Assembly (NCBI RefSeq): GCF_028554725.1
Contig: NC_071669.1
Coordinates: 27,642,001-27,706,000 of the forward strand
DNA: 64,000 nt
Origin: Zeugodacus cucurbitae
Lineage: Eukaryota; Arthropoda; Insecta; Diptera; Tephritidae
Reading direction: 5' to 3'
Shown here: one piece after another, positions 63,351 through 64,000 of the stretch
How positions within the stretch are numbered: the stretch's first letter is position 1
Layout: each line of letters begins with the position of its first letter
Position numbers and translations under genes: made by a program
Notes under the pieces: model-generated
Seen by the model: only the letters and a program-made list of their open reading frames with translations
Database searches by the model: none
What the model was told of the DNA's origin: nothing

Positions 63351-64000
63351 AAACTATAGGGTTCTGTCCCCAATAAAATTTATGAAGTTTTTTGTTAAAA
63401 AAGATGGCACCACCCATTTCTAATTTGGTTTAAAAATATTCCAATTCTAAATTAAAAATATTAAGTATAATTTTTCATATGAAATAAACGGAAAAAATGA
63501 TATTAGCGTAGGGGGCGCTATCCTGATGACGCAATTTTCGTTTGCAAATTTGTGTACTGTTTTGGTTCTTAGTTCATTAACATTTTATAATGAATCGTAT
63601 GTGTGCTTTTATAGATTATTTTGAGGCAAATTGTTTAAAGTGTGTTAGAAAAAAAATGTGTGGCTCTAACGCAAATACCAAAATATTTGGTATCAACCAA
63701 GCATGCTTGGGGAGGCGCTATCCTGATGACGCGCGGTATATACATACATACATACATATAACCTGGTGACGTATTAAACATGTTTTGTGAGGATTAATTA
63801 TTAATTATACATAAATGGTAACTTGTAACAGCTAATTTCTACGTATTTAGAATTTAGCCTCAAAATAGGTAAGTAAGGCCGAGATAGCTCGTTTGAAGTC
63901 GAACATGTTATAATCTTGCAATTTCCAAGTATCAACGCAGAGAAATATTTTCAGATGTTTGCATTACTTGATATGCAAAACAAGTACGAATTCTATATTA
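63351..64000. other. AT-rich DNA with a 19-bp direct repeat and a decayed R end
   Basis: GGCGCTATCCTGATGACGC occurs at 63514-63532 and 63714-63732, exactly 200 bp apart. Two palindromes precede the second copy (TACCAAAATATTTGGTA; CCAAGCATGCTTGG). 63869-63925 resembles a degraded minus-strand R 3' end (GTAAGTAAGGCCGAGATAGC, TTATAATCTTGCAA). No gene. Confidence 0.5.

Noticed and set aside
1..64000. Host protein-coding genes, CRISPR-like arrays or rRNA
   Set aside because: Every ORF with recognisable motifs belongs to a transposon; regularly repeated tracts are microsatellites inside R; no rRNA segments were seen.

Overview
Raw sequence from a higher dipteran insect, most likely a tephritid fruit fly. 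The clues are high AT content, spliceosomal introns of about 60-70 bp inside transposon genes, and dense copies of one repeat whose layout matches the DINE-1/Helentron-associated elements of flies. The species assignment is inference. I see no convincing host gene, rRNA or CRISPR array. Almost everything recognisable is a transposable element (TE), usually broken and often inserted inside another TE.

The commonest component is a repeat called 'R' here (more than 20 full or partial copies). Its 5' end starts TTTATACTCTCGCAAC and forms a hairpin. Its body holds a variable GTCT/GTCC tract and GCCACGCCCAC boxes. Its 3' end has the inverse motif TTGCGAGAGTATAAAA, then a GTTCGG...CCGAAC hairpin and CCTTCCTTACTTGT. 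Plus strand is used for 5'->3' in that sense.

Layout. (1) 1-13.1 kb: an R copy is split at a TA by a pogo/Tigger-type element (1267-12968). That element has itself been filled by a PIF/Harbinger element, a hobo-like hAT unit, an apparently intact RTE retrotransposon (996-codon ORF), a 235-bp MITE and another R. (2) 13.1-15.3 kb: R nested in R. (3) 16.3-21.8 kb: a LOA/I-group LINE with RNase H, interrupted by a hAT-type MITE with an exact 8-bp target duplication. (4) 21.8-32.2 kb: R copies, two internally deleted RTE copies and a Tc1/mariner-type fragment. (5) 32.9-36 kb: a broken piggyBac carrying a G-rich hairpin insert, a MITE and the 5' end of a LOA LINE. (6) 37.2-38.9 kb: a deleted mariner inside a decayed Tc1. 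(7) 41.5-46.7 kb: an RTE inside R inside a piggyBac. (8) 46.7-52.9 kb: R copies, RTE debris and a Tigger MITE, mostly inside an unclassified element with terminal inverted repeats (TIRs) and recurring CTCCCCTGGC motifs. (9) 53.1-55.4 kb: a Tc1 with few lesions fused to an RTE fragment. (10) 56.3-60.4 kb: a second LOA LINE that kept endonuclease and RNase H but lost its reverse transcriptase. (11) 60.9-63.4 kb: R, then a mariner inside a Tc3-like transposase. The rest is AT-rich DNA without recognised features.

The genes do not form a pathway. Each block is a self-contained parasite, and their order of arrival can be read from who interrupts whom. The only ORF that looks able to make a complete enzyme is the RTE polyprotein at 6963-9953 (minus strand).
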